64,000 nt of DNA, from NCBI RefSeq assembly GCF_014697425.1, contig NZ_JACJRU010000008.1:124001-188000 (forward strand), in the 5' to 3' direction. Position numbers and translations under genes: made by a program. The stretch is from Nostoc sp. FACHB-110. Its GTDB lineage: Bacteria > Cyanobacteriota > Cyanobacteriia > Cyanobacteriales > Nostocaceae. How positions within the stretch are numbered: the first letter of the stretch is position 1; each line of letters begins with the position of its first letter. Of the stretch, positions 56,601 to 64,000 are shown in pieces. Under the pieces are notes generated by a model that saw only the letters and a program-made list of their open reading frames with translations, was not told the DNA's origin and searched no databases.

Positions 56601-56975
56601 ACATCTTTTTCATTTATCCACACGATGCCGAGCGATTCAGTTTCTAACCACTAATTCCCCTCACGGGGACTGAAACTTTATGAGTTGTGCCAATAACGCT
56701 TGACCTTGAAGGTTTCTAACCACTAATTCCCCTCACGGGGACTGAAACCAACACAGAAATAGGTGTCTCTTGGCTATTTGAAGCGTTTCTAACCACTAAT
56801 TCCCCTCACGGGGACTGAAACTCTCATAAACCCCCTTTCGGAATTCATCGACATCATATAAGGTTTCTAACCACTAATTCCCCTCACGGGGACTGAAACC
56901 TTACCAGTCCCAGGCACATCTTCAAAAGGTAGAACTCGGTTTCTAACCACTAATTCCCCTCACGGGGACTAAAAG
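53617..56975 (+). CRISPR. CRISPR array, 46 repeats and 45 spacers
   Basis: A 37-bp repeat, beginning GTTTCTAACCACTAATT and ending ACTGAAAC, is repeated 46 times from 53617..53653 to 56939..56975. All copies read identical except the last, which differs at two 3' positions (ACTAAAAG), marking the distal end. Spacers are 33-45 nt, mostly 35-38, and all look unique. The repeat has a CCCC/GGGG stem around TCAC; cutting at its 3' base would leave the 8-nt handle ACTGAAAC, the pattern of Cas6-processed type I or III systems. The array therefore probably works with cas genes elsewhere in the genome. Subtype cannot be set from the repeat alone. Confidence 0.99.
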
Positions 56976-57112
56976 AAATTGTCCGATGGCAAAATCTATG
57001 GGTTTTTTATAAAACTAACATTTGTGCATACACAACTACATTCGGAAATAAAACCGGATTTATATAGTTAATACTGAGAAATAAATAGAAGTTATTTGTT
57101 TACTAGTGACAG

Positions 57113-59092
57113 ATGATGAAGAAACTGCGGTTTGCTGTTTTAGCCATTAATATTATTATCTGCCTGAGTATATTTTTTGGAATAATAAGTAAAATCTCTG
57201 CTCAACAACCGCAGATTTTACACCCTTTAACGCCCTTAACAGAAACAGAACTTACTACAGCCGTGGAGGTAGTTAAAAAAGCAAAATCGTTAAGCGATAT
57301 GGCTATTTTTTCGATTGTGGCTTTAAAAGAACCAGATAAACAGGAAGTTTTAAATTTTACCCCCAATCAAGAATTTCAACGGCAAGCTTTTTTAGTAGTA
57401 TACGAGCGCCTACAAAACAAAACCTACGAAGGGATAGTAGACTTAAAAAAGCAATCGCTGAATTCTTGGCAAGAAATAGCCAATGCTCAAGCCGCTTTAG
57501 GTTATACAGAATGTGCGTTAACATCTCAAATTGTTAAAGCTGATGAACGATGGCAAAAAGCCATGCAAAGAAGGGGAATTAAAGATTTTGATGATGTTAA
57601 AGTTAGTTGTTGGGCGGCGGGAATCTTAAGTAAACAGGAAGAATCAACAGGCGATCGCCTAGCTCGTGGATTATCTTATTATCGAGGCAATAACTGGAAT
57701 TATTACGGTAGTCCTATTGAAGGTGTATTAGCGACAGTTAATTTAAATACAGCTAAAGTCGTCAGTCTAATAGATAAAGGAATTGTACCATTCTCCAAAG
57801 AAAACTGGGACTATGATCTAAAATCTTTGGGTAAATTACTCACACCACCAAAACCGTTAAGATTTTTTCAGCCTTATGGTAAAACCTTCCAAATTAACGG
57901 TAATGAAATTAGTTGGCAAGGTTGGAAATTTCGCTATTTAATGCACCCGCGTGATGGCTTAGTGTTGTATTTAGTAAATTATCAAGATGGAGAAAATCTA
58001 CGACGAGTTTTATATCGTGGTAGCCTATCAGAAATGGTAGTACCTTATGGTGATCCTGATCCTACTTGGTCATTTCGCAATGCTTTTGATGTTGGTGAAT
58101 ATAACTTTGGTGTGTTAGCGAATGCGCTGGAGTTGGGTAAAGATATCCCCAGCAACGGAGTTTTATTAGATGCGATATTTGCCAACGAACAAGGCGAACC
58201 TGTGACTATGCCGCGAGTTGTTGGTATTTATGAGCGTGATAATGGTATTCTTTGGAAACATTATGGATATGATACTCAACGTAATGATGTCCGCCGCAAT
58301 CGGGAGTTAGTGTTAACTATAACGGCGACAATTGACAATTATGATTACAGCCTCAATTGGATTTTTCACCAAGACGGCACTTTAGAAGTGCAAAACGAGT
58401 TAAGCGGAATTGTTCTAGCCCAAGGGACAAATTCAGTAACAGAATCTTTTGATAATTCCTATGGACGGCTATTAGCTAAAAATATTTTTGGCGTAAACCA
58501 TCAACACTTTTTTAATTACCGCCTAGACATGGATGTAGACGGACAGGCAAATTCTGTCACAGAAATGAATGTTAATTCTGTACCAATTAGTGGTAAAAAT
58601 CCTATAGGAAATGCGATCGCAGTAGAAAACACAGAATTAACAACAGAAAAAGCTGCCATCCGTGATGTTGATACCAAACATAGCCGAGAATGGATGATTA
58701 GCAGCACCGATAAAAAGAATACTCTCGGTGTGGGAACTGCATATATGTTAATGCCAACTGGCAATACAATCTTTTTCCCAACCGAAGGTGCAGAAATTCG
58801 CAAACGAGCCGAATTTGCTACACATCACTTTTGGGTAACAAAATATAAACCAGATGAACTTTATGCAGCTGGTAATTATCCTAATCAAAGCCAACCAAAA
58901 GAAGGTTTACCAAAATATATTGCTGACAATGAATCATTAACAAATCAAGACATTGTAGTTTGGTACACAATGGGAATGACACACGTACCCCGTCCTGAAG
59001 ATTGGCCTGTAATGCCTGTTCATCGCGTTGGTTTCAAGTTATTGCCTCGTGGTTTCTTTAGCCGCAATCCTGTGATAAATTTACCCGAATAA
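57113..59092 (+). CDS. Copper amine oxidase, exported
   Basis: A 659-residue enzyme that oxidises primary amines to aldehydes with release of ammonia and hydrogen peroxide. A signal segment (LAINIIICLSIFFGIISKI) precedes the catalytic fold. The topaquinone precursor is Y410 in TIDNYD; copper ligands are H463 and H465 in NHQHF and H624 in THVPRPEDW; the catalytic base is D326 in AFDVGEY. All active-site residues are present, so it should be functional. Start ATG 57113 or 57116. It begins 137 nt past the CRISPR array and no amine transporter or regulator is adjacent. Confidence 0.95.
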   Translation: MMKKLRFAVLAINIIICLSIFFGIISKISAQQPQILHPLTPLTETELTTAVEVVKKAKSLSDMAIFSIVALKEPDKQEVLNFTPNQEFQRQAFLVVYERLQNKTYEGIVDLKKQSLNSWQEIANAQAALGYTECALTSQIVKADERWQKAMQRRGIKDFDDVKVSCWAAGILSKQEESTGDRLARGLSYYRGNNWNYYGSPIEGVLATVNLNTAKVVSLIDKGIVPFSKENWDYDLKSLGKLLTPPKPLRFFQPYGKTFQINGNEISWQGWKFRYLMHPRDGLVLYLVNYQDGENLRRVLYRGSLSEMVVPYGDPDPTWSFRNAFDVGEYNFGVLANALELGKDIPSNGVLLDAIFANEQGEPVTMPRVVGIYERDNGILWKHYGYDTQRNDVRRNRELVLTITATIDNYDYSLNWIFHQDGTLEVQNELSGIVLAQGTNSVTESFDNSYGRLLAKNIFGVNHQHFFNYRLDMDVDGQANSVTEMNVNSVPISGKNPIGNAIAVENTELTTEKAAIRDVDTKHSREWMISSTDKKNTLGVGTAYMLMPTGNTIFFPTEGAEIRKRAEFATHHFWVTKYKPDELYAAGNYPNQSQPKEGLPKYIADNESLTNQDIVVWYTMGMTHVPRPEDWPVMPVHRVGFKLLPRGFFSRNPVINLPE

Positions 59093-59190
59093 CTATCATG
59101 TCCCCGCAGATCCCCGACTGATTTAGGACTTAAGCATTGACAAAAAAGACAAAAAGTGTGTAAGGAAAATTCAGCTAAAACAGCAAGGAG

Positions 59191-59223
59191 CCTCTCACCT
59201 ACCCGAAGGGAGGTGATGAGAGG
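59191..59223. terminator. Hairpin between the amine oxidase and the TnpB module
   Basis: CCTCTCACCT ... AGGTGATGAGAGG with an ACCCGAAGGG loop region forms an imperfect 10-bp stem capped by CCC/GGG. It may terminate the amine oxidase from the left and the small minus-strand gene from the right, or mark the left end of the TnpB element. Confidence 0.45.
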
Positions 59224-59259
59224 AATGGTGAGATAAACACGAAACGTCCCTTGACCACA

Positions 59260-59439
59260 TCAATCCGCAGGATTGAGCGGGAGAGGGACAGTTGAGTTGT
59301 TATCAATATCTGGAATTTTTAACGAGTCTACAAAATTCTCAATAATGTGCGTCATAGTTGTATCTTTCATTTGAGCATACAAACGTAATTTATCCATCCT
59401 GCGTTTGCTCATCCGTATTCTTAAATAATCTTCTTTCAT
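59260..59439 (-). CDS. 59-residue ribbon-helix-helix-like protein divergent to tnpB
   Basis: ATG at 59439, TGA ending at 59260, 59 residues. The product starts MKEDYLRIRMSKRRMDKLR and continues YAQMKDTTMTHIIENFVDSL: a short beta strand with alternating basic residues, then two helices, which is the MetJ/Arc/CopG layout. The last 18 or so residues look unstructured. It is transcribed away from tnpB across a 61-bp gap containing an inverted repeat, so it may repress both genes. It is too short for usual gene callers. RHH assignment is by pattern, not by search. Confidence 0.7.
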   Translation of the reverse strand: MKEDYLRIRMSKRRMDKLRLYAQMKDTTMTHIIENFVDSLKIPDIDNNSTVPLPLNPAD

Positions 59440-59461
59440 AAAATGCCCTCAATGTATCCTC

Positions 59462-59485
59462 GGTTATGCTATCATATCCATAGCC
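59462..59485. promoter_or_regulatory. Candidate operator between the RHH-like gene and tnpB
   Basis: GGTTATG and CATAGCC pair around a 10-nt CTATCATATC centre. It lies midway between the divergent start codons and overlaps a TATCAT-like -10 sequence. Confidence 0.4.
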
Positions 59486-59500
59486 AGAGGTAACAAATAG

Positions 59501-60715
59501 GTGAGAACGGCATACCAATACAAACTACGTCCAACAAAACAGCAAGCGCAAGAAATAGATCGATGGTTGTCTATGTGCTGCGCTCAATATAACTATTTGT
59601 TGGCGGATAGATTTAATTGGTATGAGCAAAATCGTTGTCCTGTCAACGCTTGCCCTCTTGTTTGTCATCTTCCAGAATTGCGGGATAATCCTGAATATTT
59701 GGGACAAAAAAGAACTCTTCCTAAGCTTAAAAAGACACATCCACATTACAAGGATGTTTACTCGGATGTTTTGCAAGATGTAGTTAAGCGAGTCAAATTT
59801 ACATTTGACCGATTTTTAAAAGGTGATAGCAACGGCAAGCGTAGCGGTAAACCAAGGTTTAAATCACGCAATCGTTATCGAACTTTCTTGTATCCAAGGG
59901 TCAAGCCTGATTGCGTTTCTAATGGTAAAATCTCTCTACCTAAGCTGGGAAATATTAAAGTCGTTTTGCATCGTCATATCCCAGACGGACTTAAAATAAA
60001 AACCGCATCTGTTACCAAAAAAGCCGATGGATACTATGTAACCCTAAGCCTGGAAGATTCAACCGTTCCAACGATTAAGCCTGATTTCAACGCTGATTCA
60101 ATAACCGGGGTTGATGTTGGTCTAAAGGAATTTTTGACAACATCTGAAGGTGAAACTGTTGCAATTCCTCAACATTATCGCAAAGCGCAGAAACGGTTAA
60201 GAGTTACTCAAAAACGTGTTTCTCGTCGCAAGAAAGGTAGTAACCGAAGATTAAAGGCAGTTAAACAGTTAGGAAAACAGCACAAAAAAGTTGCTGACAA
60301 ACGCAAAGATTTTCATTTCAAAACTGCTAACAACTTATTAAAAAAATATGATGTTGTAGTGGTTGAAGATTTGAATGTTAAGGGACTTTCACGATCTAAA
60401 CTAGCAAAGTCTGTACTTGATGCTGGGTGGTCAAGTTTTCTGTCAATTCTGACAAACAAAGCCGAAAACGCTGGTTTGTTGGTTATCCCAGTTAAAGCGT
60501 CCAGCACTAGTCAAGATTGTTCTAATTGTGGTGTCAAAGTTCCTAAGAAGTTGCATGAACGCTGGCACGATTGCCCCAATTGTGGATGCAGTCTTGACCG
60601 TGACCATAATGCGGCTATAAATATAAAAAATAGAGCGGTGGGGCATCCCGTTCTGAAAGCCAAGAGTCTCCTAAGCGATAGCCGGATTGTCTTGGAAGCC
60701 TACACTGTATGCTAA
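59501..60715 (+). CDS. tnpB: TnpB RNA-guided nuclease of an IS1341-type element
   Basis: A 404-residue TnpB, ancestor family of Cas12. The N-terminus ([20 protein letters not shown]) is the standard helix; the RuvC catalytic triad is intact: D205 in [10 protein letters not shown]289 in [10 protein letters not shown] and D368 in [11 protein letters not shown] zinc ribbon CSNCG...CPNCG lies between the last two. The GTG start at 59501 has AGAGG about 10 nt upstream. No tnpA is present, so it cannot transpose alone. The 3' end of the gene overlaps a strong palindrome, where the guide (omega/re) RNA of such elements arises. Coding quality suggests it is active. Confidence 0.96.
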   Translation: MRTAYQYKLRPTKQQAQEIDRWLSMCCAQYNYLLADRFNWYEQNRCPVNACPLVCHLPELRDNPEYLGQKRTLPKLKKTHPHYKDVYSDVLQDVVKRVKFTFDRFLKGDSNGKRSGKPRFKSRNRYRTFLYPRVKPDCVSNGKISLPKLGNIKVVLHRHIPDGLKIKTASVTKKADGYYVTLSLEDSTVPTIKPDFNADSITGVDVGLKEFLTTSEGETVAIPQHYRKAQKRLRVTQKRVSRRKKGSNRRLKAVKQLGKQHKKVADKRKDFHFKTANNLLKKYDVVVVEDLNVKGLSRSKLAKSVLDAGWSSFLSILTNKAENAGLLVIPVKASSTSQDCSNCGVKVPKKLHERWHDCPNCGCSLDRDHNAAINIKNRAVGHPVLKAKSLLSDSRIVLEAYTVC

Positions 60716-60728
60716 GCATCAGTGTAGG
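60699..60728 (+). ncRNA. Palindrome at the tnpB 3' end, candidate right end and guide-RNA stem
   Basis: CCTACACTG and CAGTGTAGG enclose ATGCT and AGCAT; the whole 30 bp folds as a 14-bp stem with one bulged base and a one-base loop. It contains the tnpB stop codon. In IS200/IS605 elements a hairpin here is the right-end recognition structure and the 3' part of the guide-RNA scaffold; guide sequence would lie just downstream. Confidence 0.55.
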
Positions 60729-61130
60729 AGTATGTCACAAAAAACCAGCTATCGCCAATTACTAGAGACGTGAAAAACAGATAATTTACTTGACTGTGTT
60801 TAGGGTTCGGATAATCAGAGCAATAAACATTTCTAGAGAGCAAGGCTCACAAACGATTCGAGGTAGCTTTCAAGAAAAAGCGAGAGATTTAGCGATCTCA
60901 CCTTCCTATTGCTTAAGTATCTGAACCTTGACAATAAAATAAGTAATAGCGCCGCAGTTTATGTTTTTTTTAACCACTGAACTGTGAAAAATCCAGGGTA
61001 GTTTGACTATTGGAAGATAGTCTTGCTTTCTGCCCCTAGTAGCTGCGCACCCTGATGCTAACGACATCCAGTTTGTGAATGTACATAATGACTAAAGGCT
61101 GAAACATTTATATAGTAAGATTTTCAAATA
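60729..61130. other. Non-coding region with leader-like and structured segments
   Basis: About 400 bases without a gene. At 60924-60943 it carries GAACCTTGACAATAAAATA, nearly identical to part of the CRISPR leader (53469-53487), followed by GTTTATG and TAACCACT, fragments reminiscent of the repeat start. Around 61000-61060 it has a GACTAT/ATAGTC hairpin enclosed by AGGGT/ACCCT arms, so a structured RNA is possible. None of this is proven. Confidence 0.35.
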
Positions 61131-61204
61131 TGGCTCAGGTCGGATTTGAACCAACGACCCCAGGCTTATGAGTCCCGTGCTCTAACCAACTGAGCTACTG
61201 AGCC
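61131..61204 (-). tRNA. trnM-CAT: tRNA-Met (CAT anticodon)
   Basis: Read on the minus strand: acceptor GGCTCAG/CTGAGCC with discriminator A, D-arm AGCTCAGTTGGTTAGAGC, anticodon loop CTCATAA (CAT) and T-arm GTTGG-TTCAAAT-CCGAC. The strong D-arm and acceptor without a C1-A72 mismatch point to elongator methionine or the lysidine-modified isoleucine type rather than initiator. The pair at the base of the anticodon loop (A31-G39) is a mismatch. Confidence 0.93.
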
Positions 61205-61373
61205 TAACGCTTTTGCATTAATTCTTAATATAGCATACACATTTGGTCATGACTAGTCTATTTGGCAATTCATTTTTGTAGATAAATATAAATAACCCCA
61301 ACAAAGCAAAAGAGGGAGTAAACTCCCTCTAGATAACAAGGCAATTACTAAGTTGGATACAGCCAAGGATTGA

Positions 61374-63647
61374 TTATATACGGTTCTGTTGTGGTAGGAA
61401 GGCAATGGGGTTAACTGCACCCTTACCGGAGGGATGGATTTCAAAGTGGCTGTGTGGCCCAGTGCTGAAACCTGTACTACCCATCAGTGCAATAGTTTCG
61501 CCTTGACGCACTTGCTGACCTACTCGGACTAAAATTTTGCTGTTATGACCATAGCGAGTCATACTGCCGTCAGGATGGCGAATATCGACAAGATTACCGT
61601 AGCCACCTTTATTCCAGCCAGCTTTCTCAATTACACCGTCTGCCGATGCGTAAACTGGTGTTCCAGTAGCGTTAGCAACGTCAATGCCTTTGTGCATTCT
61701 TCCCCAACGCCAGCCATAACCAGAAGTAAAGACTCCTTTTGCTGGCCAAATGTAGGCTACAGATGAACTAGAAGGTGGTGGTACAGCCTCATCAACGGGT
61801 TTTGGTAGATATTGCTCTACTGCTGCTAAAGGTGGTAACTGAGGAGATACCTTAGTTCCCCGCATTCTACCTAAAGAGTCAGCAGCGTTAACACCAATGG
61901 GTGGTGTTGCTACACGACTACCAGAGGTATTCTGGTAAGGAGAAAATGTACGTGCTGCTTGATTGGGTAGAAATTCTGGGTTGATTGGCTCGTCAGTGGT
62001 GCGAGTAGCACGAAATTCAGGCTTAACTGGTTGGGCTGTGTAGCTTGGCAAAACTGGTGTAGGAACAGGAATTGGAACTGCAAAATCCTTAGTTCCCGAC
62101 ACTGGCTTGGTGACAGACAAGTTACTGGGACTAGCTACAGGAATGGGTATAGCAGCTCGATTATTTTCAATTGCCGGAGTGGGAGTAGCAGCTACTACAC
62201 TGCCTGATTCTTGGGCGCGGTATTTCTGCTGTAATTTTTGAATTTCTGCTTGTAAACTACGCAAGCGGGCATTATCTCTGTTGAGTGCAGCGTTTTGTGC
62301 AATTTGTTTTGCTGGCTGTAGTTCGGCAAAAACTTTGGGTACTGGAGTATCACCACCCACACCATAAGCGTCAGCACTAGCAGAAGGTGTGACTATATCA
62401 ATTTTCTGCGGGTTAGGTGTGGTAGTAGGGTTGGGTGAAACTGGCGCTAACGATAAATTTGGCTCAGTGCTAGCTGTGCTAACAGGTACAGATGCTACTT
62501 TAAAATTATTGTTAGACTGGGCAACAGCTGGATTCATAACTACTGGAATGGGAATTCCAGCATTGCCATTTGTTTTAGCAGCAGGAAGAATTAGTTTTTG
62601 ACTGATCCGCAGCTGATTTGGGTTGCTGATATTGTTGAGTTTTGCTAGTTCTGCAACTGTGGTGTTATATCTGTTAGCGATCGCAGCTAGCGTGTCTCCT
62701 GGTTTAACTTCGTAAGCTGTATCAGTATCTACTGGGGCTTTAATTTGTGGTGTCCCAAGGTTAGATGTGGTTGCTACTGGTTGTGCCTGCTCACTAGGAG
62801 ACTTTGTTTGTTTAGCCTCAGGAAAGAATTTTGTCTTGTCTTCATCGACAAGAGCGGGTAACTGTGGGGTTGCTTGTTCTGCACTGGTCTGCGGCAATGT
62901 CTCTTTTGCTGTTGTTTGCTGCGCCGATGCAATCGTTTTAGCTGAATTTTTGGACTCCCCAGACCGCAACTCCGCCAGACTTGCTCTTAAACGATTCGAT
63001 TTTTCCTGTAAGCGATATAGGGCAAACTCTTGTTGCGCTTTTAGTTGCGCGTTCACATCTTCGCTGTTGACTGTATTTTCATTCACCGTCGTGGGTAGTT
63101 GATCTGCCCCCAAAGCGGTTTGCGTACCAGCATTAAGAGTTTGCTGTAATGCTTGTTTATCCTTAGCTAGTTGCGGTGGCTGATTAATAGAATTTTGGTC
63201 TACTGCTGTGCTGGCAATATTCTCTGGTGCTGGAACTGGCACAGACATCCCACTTGCCGCAACTTGTAATTTAGCTTCAAGCCCAGGCAACTGTGAAATT
63301 GCTGTTGGTTCCACAATGACAGGATTCTCAGGTATGGTCGCTGAGGATACTAGTTTGGTCTCTAACTTTGTGGGAACAAATTTCATCTCAGTATCAGAAG
63401 CGGCAGATATTGTAGAGGCTGCTTTTTGGCTGCCTACGGGGGCCGCTGCTTGGGCTTGATCGCTTTGTCGAGTCACTAGAAGGCTGGTTGCCCCCATTGA
63501 GATAGCTAAACCTATCATGGCCGCTTGCGTAGTAACCCGACGATGGGTTTTAGCACTGACCATACTTAACGTTTCGATCGGGGTAGCATCACTGCTGGGG
63601 GTATTTTTCAGCACAGCCTTTACTCTTTTTTTCAATGCTCGTTTCAA
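61374..63647 (-). CDS. LysM-M23 family peptidoglycan endopeptidase
   Basis: A 757-residue cell-wall hydrolase or EnvC/NlpD-like activator. After a basic N-terminus and one membrane segment (AAMIGLAISMGATSLLV) comes a long Pro/Thr/Gln-rich region, a LysM domain (YEVKPGDTLAAIANRYNTTV ... LILPA, about residues 315-360), more low-complexity sequence, and a C-terminal M23 domain with GWRWGRMHKGIDVA and the second metal motif HSHFEIHPSG. The TTG start at 63647 is chosen because AGGAGG lies 6 nt upstream; the frame runs to 63710. Both M23 metal motifs are intact, so lytic activity is likely. In filaments such enzymes act at the septum. Confidence 0.92.
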   Translation of the reverse strand: MKRALKKRVKAVLKNTPSSDATPIETLSMVSAKTHRRVTTQAAMIGLAISMGATSLLVTRQSDQAQAAAPVGSQKAASTISAASDTEMKFVPTKLETKLVSSATIPENPVIVEPTAISQLPGLEAKLQVAASGMSVPVPAPENIASTAVDQNSINQPPQLAKDKQALQQTLNAGTQTALGADQLPTTVNENTVNSEDVNAQLKAQQEFALYRLQEKSNRLRASLAELRSGESKNSAKTIASAQQTTAKETLPQTSAEQATPQLPALVDEDKTKFFPEAKQTKSPSEQAQPVATTSNLGTPQIKAPVDTDTAYEVKPGDTLAAIANRYNTTVAELAKLNNISNPNQLRISQKLILPAAKTNGNAGIPIPVVMNPAVAQSNNNFKVASVPVSTASTEPNLSLAPVSPNPTTTPNPQKIDIVTPSASADAYGVGGDTPVPKVFAELQPAKQIAQNAALNRDNARLRSLQAEIQKLQQKYRAQESGSVVAATPTPAIENNRAAIPIPVASPSNLSVTKPVSGTKDFAVPIPVPTPVLPSYTAQPVKPEFRATRTTDEPINPEFLPNQAARTFSPYQNTSGSRVATPPIGVNAADSLGRMRGTKVSPQLPPLAAVEQYLPKPVDEAVPPPSSSSVAYIWPAKGVFTSGYGWRWGRMHKGIDVANATGTPVYASADGVIEKAGWNKGGYGNLVDIRHPDGSMTRYGHNSKILVRVGQQVRQGETIALMGSTGFSTGPHSHFEIHPSGKGAVNPIAFLPQQNRI

Positions 63648-63708
63648 AGACGACCTCCTATGATCACTAGCGCTTAACTGACCTCGATTTTGCAGTCGGA
63701 TACTAGTC

Positions 63709-63724
63709 AATGATTCAGATCACA
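63709..63724. promoter_or_regulatory. CRP-like site upstream of the M23 peptidase gene
   Basis: AATGATTCAGATCACA fits the TGTGA-N6-TCACA consensus at 8 of 10 positions, with the right half perfect. It lies 62 nt upstream of the start codon. A further GTGATCAC palindrome follows at about 63738. The match could be chance. Confidence 0.25.
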
Positions 63725-63848
63725 TCGAATGATAGATCGTGATCACATTCATCAGAGATACTTACGCAAGATTAACCTGCTTCTCTGATTTAGACAAGTT
63801 CACACCTGTTAGCAAAACATAAAGTTGCTGTGCTTACTTGTCCGCTCC

Positions 63849-63860
63849 ACTCCTCACACC
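63849..63860 (+). ncRNA. Motif like the unpaired core of the small RNA Yfr1
   Basis: ACTCCTCACACC matches the ultraconserved single-stranded core of Yfr1, a cyanobacterial regulatory RNA. AGTTGCT upstream and AGCAACT downstream could pair around it. I do not see the usual compact 3' terminator hairpin, so this is only a candidate. The surrounding 63725-64000 holds no gene that I can see. Confidence 0.35.
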
Positions 63861-64000
63861 CTAGAACTTTTGCTTTTTATGTGTGTTAGCAACTGTTTCG
63901 CGTGTCAGCAATTTAGTTGCTATTGACTTTTTAAAAAGCGATGCTCTCTGCTGTAGATATCTTCAAGGTTTTTATCCCCGATCCGTCTTCCCAACACGAG

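Noticed and set aside
57000..61130. Search for cas1, cas2, cas6 or effector genes beside the array
   Set aside because: None of the frames on either strand here shows Cas motifs; TnpB is the only RNA-guided nuclease and belongs to an insertion-sequence-type element.

Overview
The window looks like chromosome of a filamentous, motile (hormogonium-forming) cyanobacterium of the Nostoc/Calothrix type. Evidence: dense HIP1 octamers (GCGATCGC), the photosystem II gene psbX, ycf66, ycf37, the RuBisCO factor raf1, a cyAbrB regulator, a CcsB/CcsA-type cytochrome biogenesis gene, many heptanucleotide short tandem repeats (STRRs) between genes, and a complete hmp chemotaxis-like locus of the kind known from Nostoc punctiforme. 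No species can be fixed from the sequence alone.

Layout. 1-4.2 kb: start of an exported protein (runs off the left edge), a small unknown gene, an orphan amino-methyltransferase, and a translationally coupled DUF6745 pair. 4.3-18.8 kb: housekeeping genes (topA, aroQ, an ADP-ribosylglycohydrolase-like protein, a 7TM-HD phosphohydrolase, a CPBP protease, cyAbrB, sdhB, two TolB-like lipoproteins, ycf66, psbX, yggT). 18.7-20.0 kb: a scrap zone with a BrnT toxin remnant, an imperfect 33-bp direct repeat and the C-terminal end of an integron-type integrase. 20.1-27.4 kb: accC, tRNA-Leu(GAG), a chorismate-lyase-like gene, a DUF3352 protein, ccsB and tilS.

27.4-40.1 kb: the hmp locus. hmpF reads leftward; hmpA (PatA-type regulator), hmpB (CheY), hmpC (CheW), hmpD (methyl-accepting receptor) and hmpE (a very large CheA with its own receiver) read rightward. 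Together they should form a signalling array controlling type IV pilus gliding. 40.2-53.2 kb: a MITE-like element, DUF445, menG/ubiE, a receiver-GAF protein, raf1, a GT39-like membrane protein, a UvrD-type helicase, a Uma2 protein, an exported protein made of three 94-residue repeats, rpmI-rplT, a periplasmic binding protein and ycf37.

53.2-61.2 kb is the accessory region: a palindromic repeat, a CRISPR leader and an array of 46 repeats/45 spacers with no cas gene anywhere in the window, a copper amine oxidase, and a TnpB element with a divergent small ribbon-helix-helix-like gene, a candidate operator between them and a strong palindrome at the tnpB 3' end. 61.1-64.0 kb: tRNA-Met(CAT), a LysM/M23 peptidase, and an upstream stretch carrying a 12-nt motif like the core of the Yfr1 small RNA.

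Most interesting for follow-up: the cas-less CRISPR array (two spacers carry HIP1, the signature of cyanobacterial rather than typical phage DNA), the RHH/TnpB divergent module, the repeated short acidic motifs in the HmpE linker, and tandem-repeat DNA that has become coding sequence in two genes. I did not find a clearly new multi-gene defence system.
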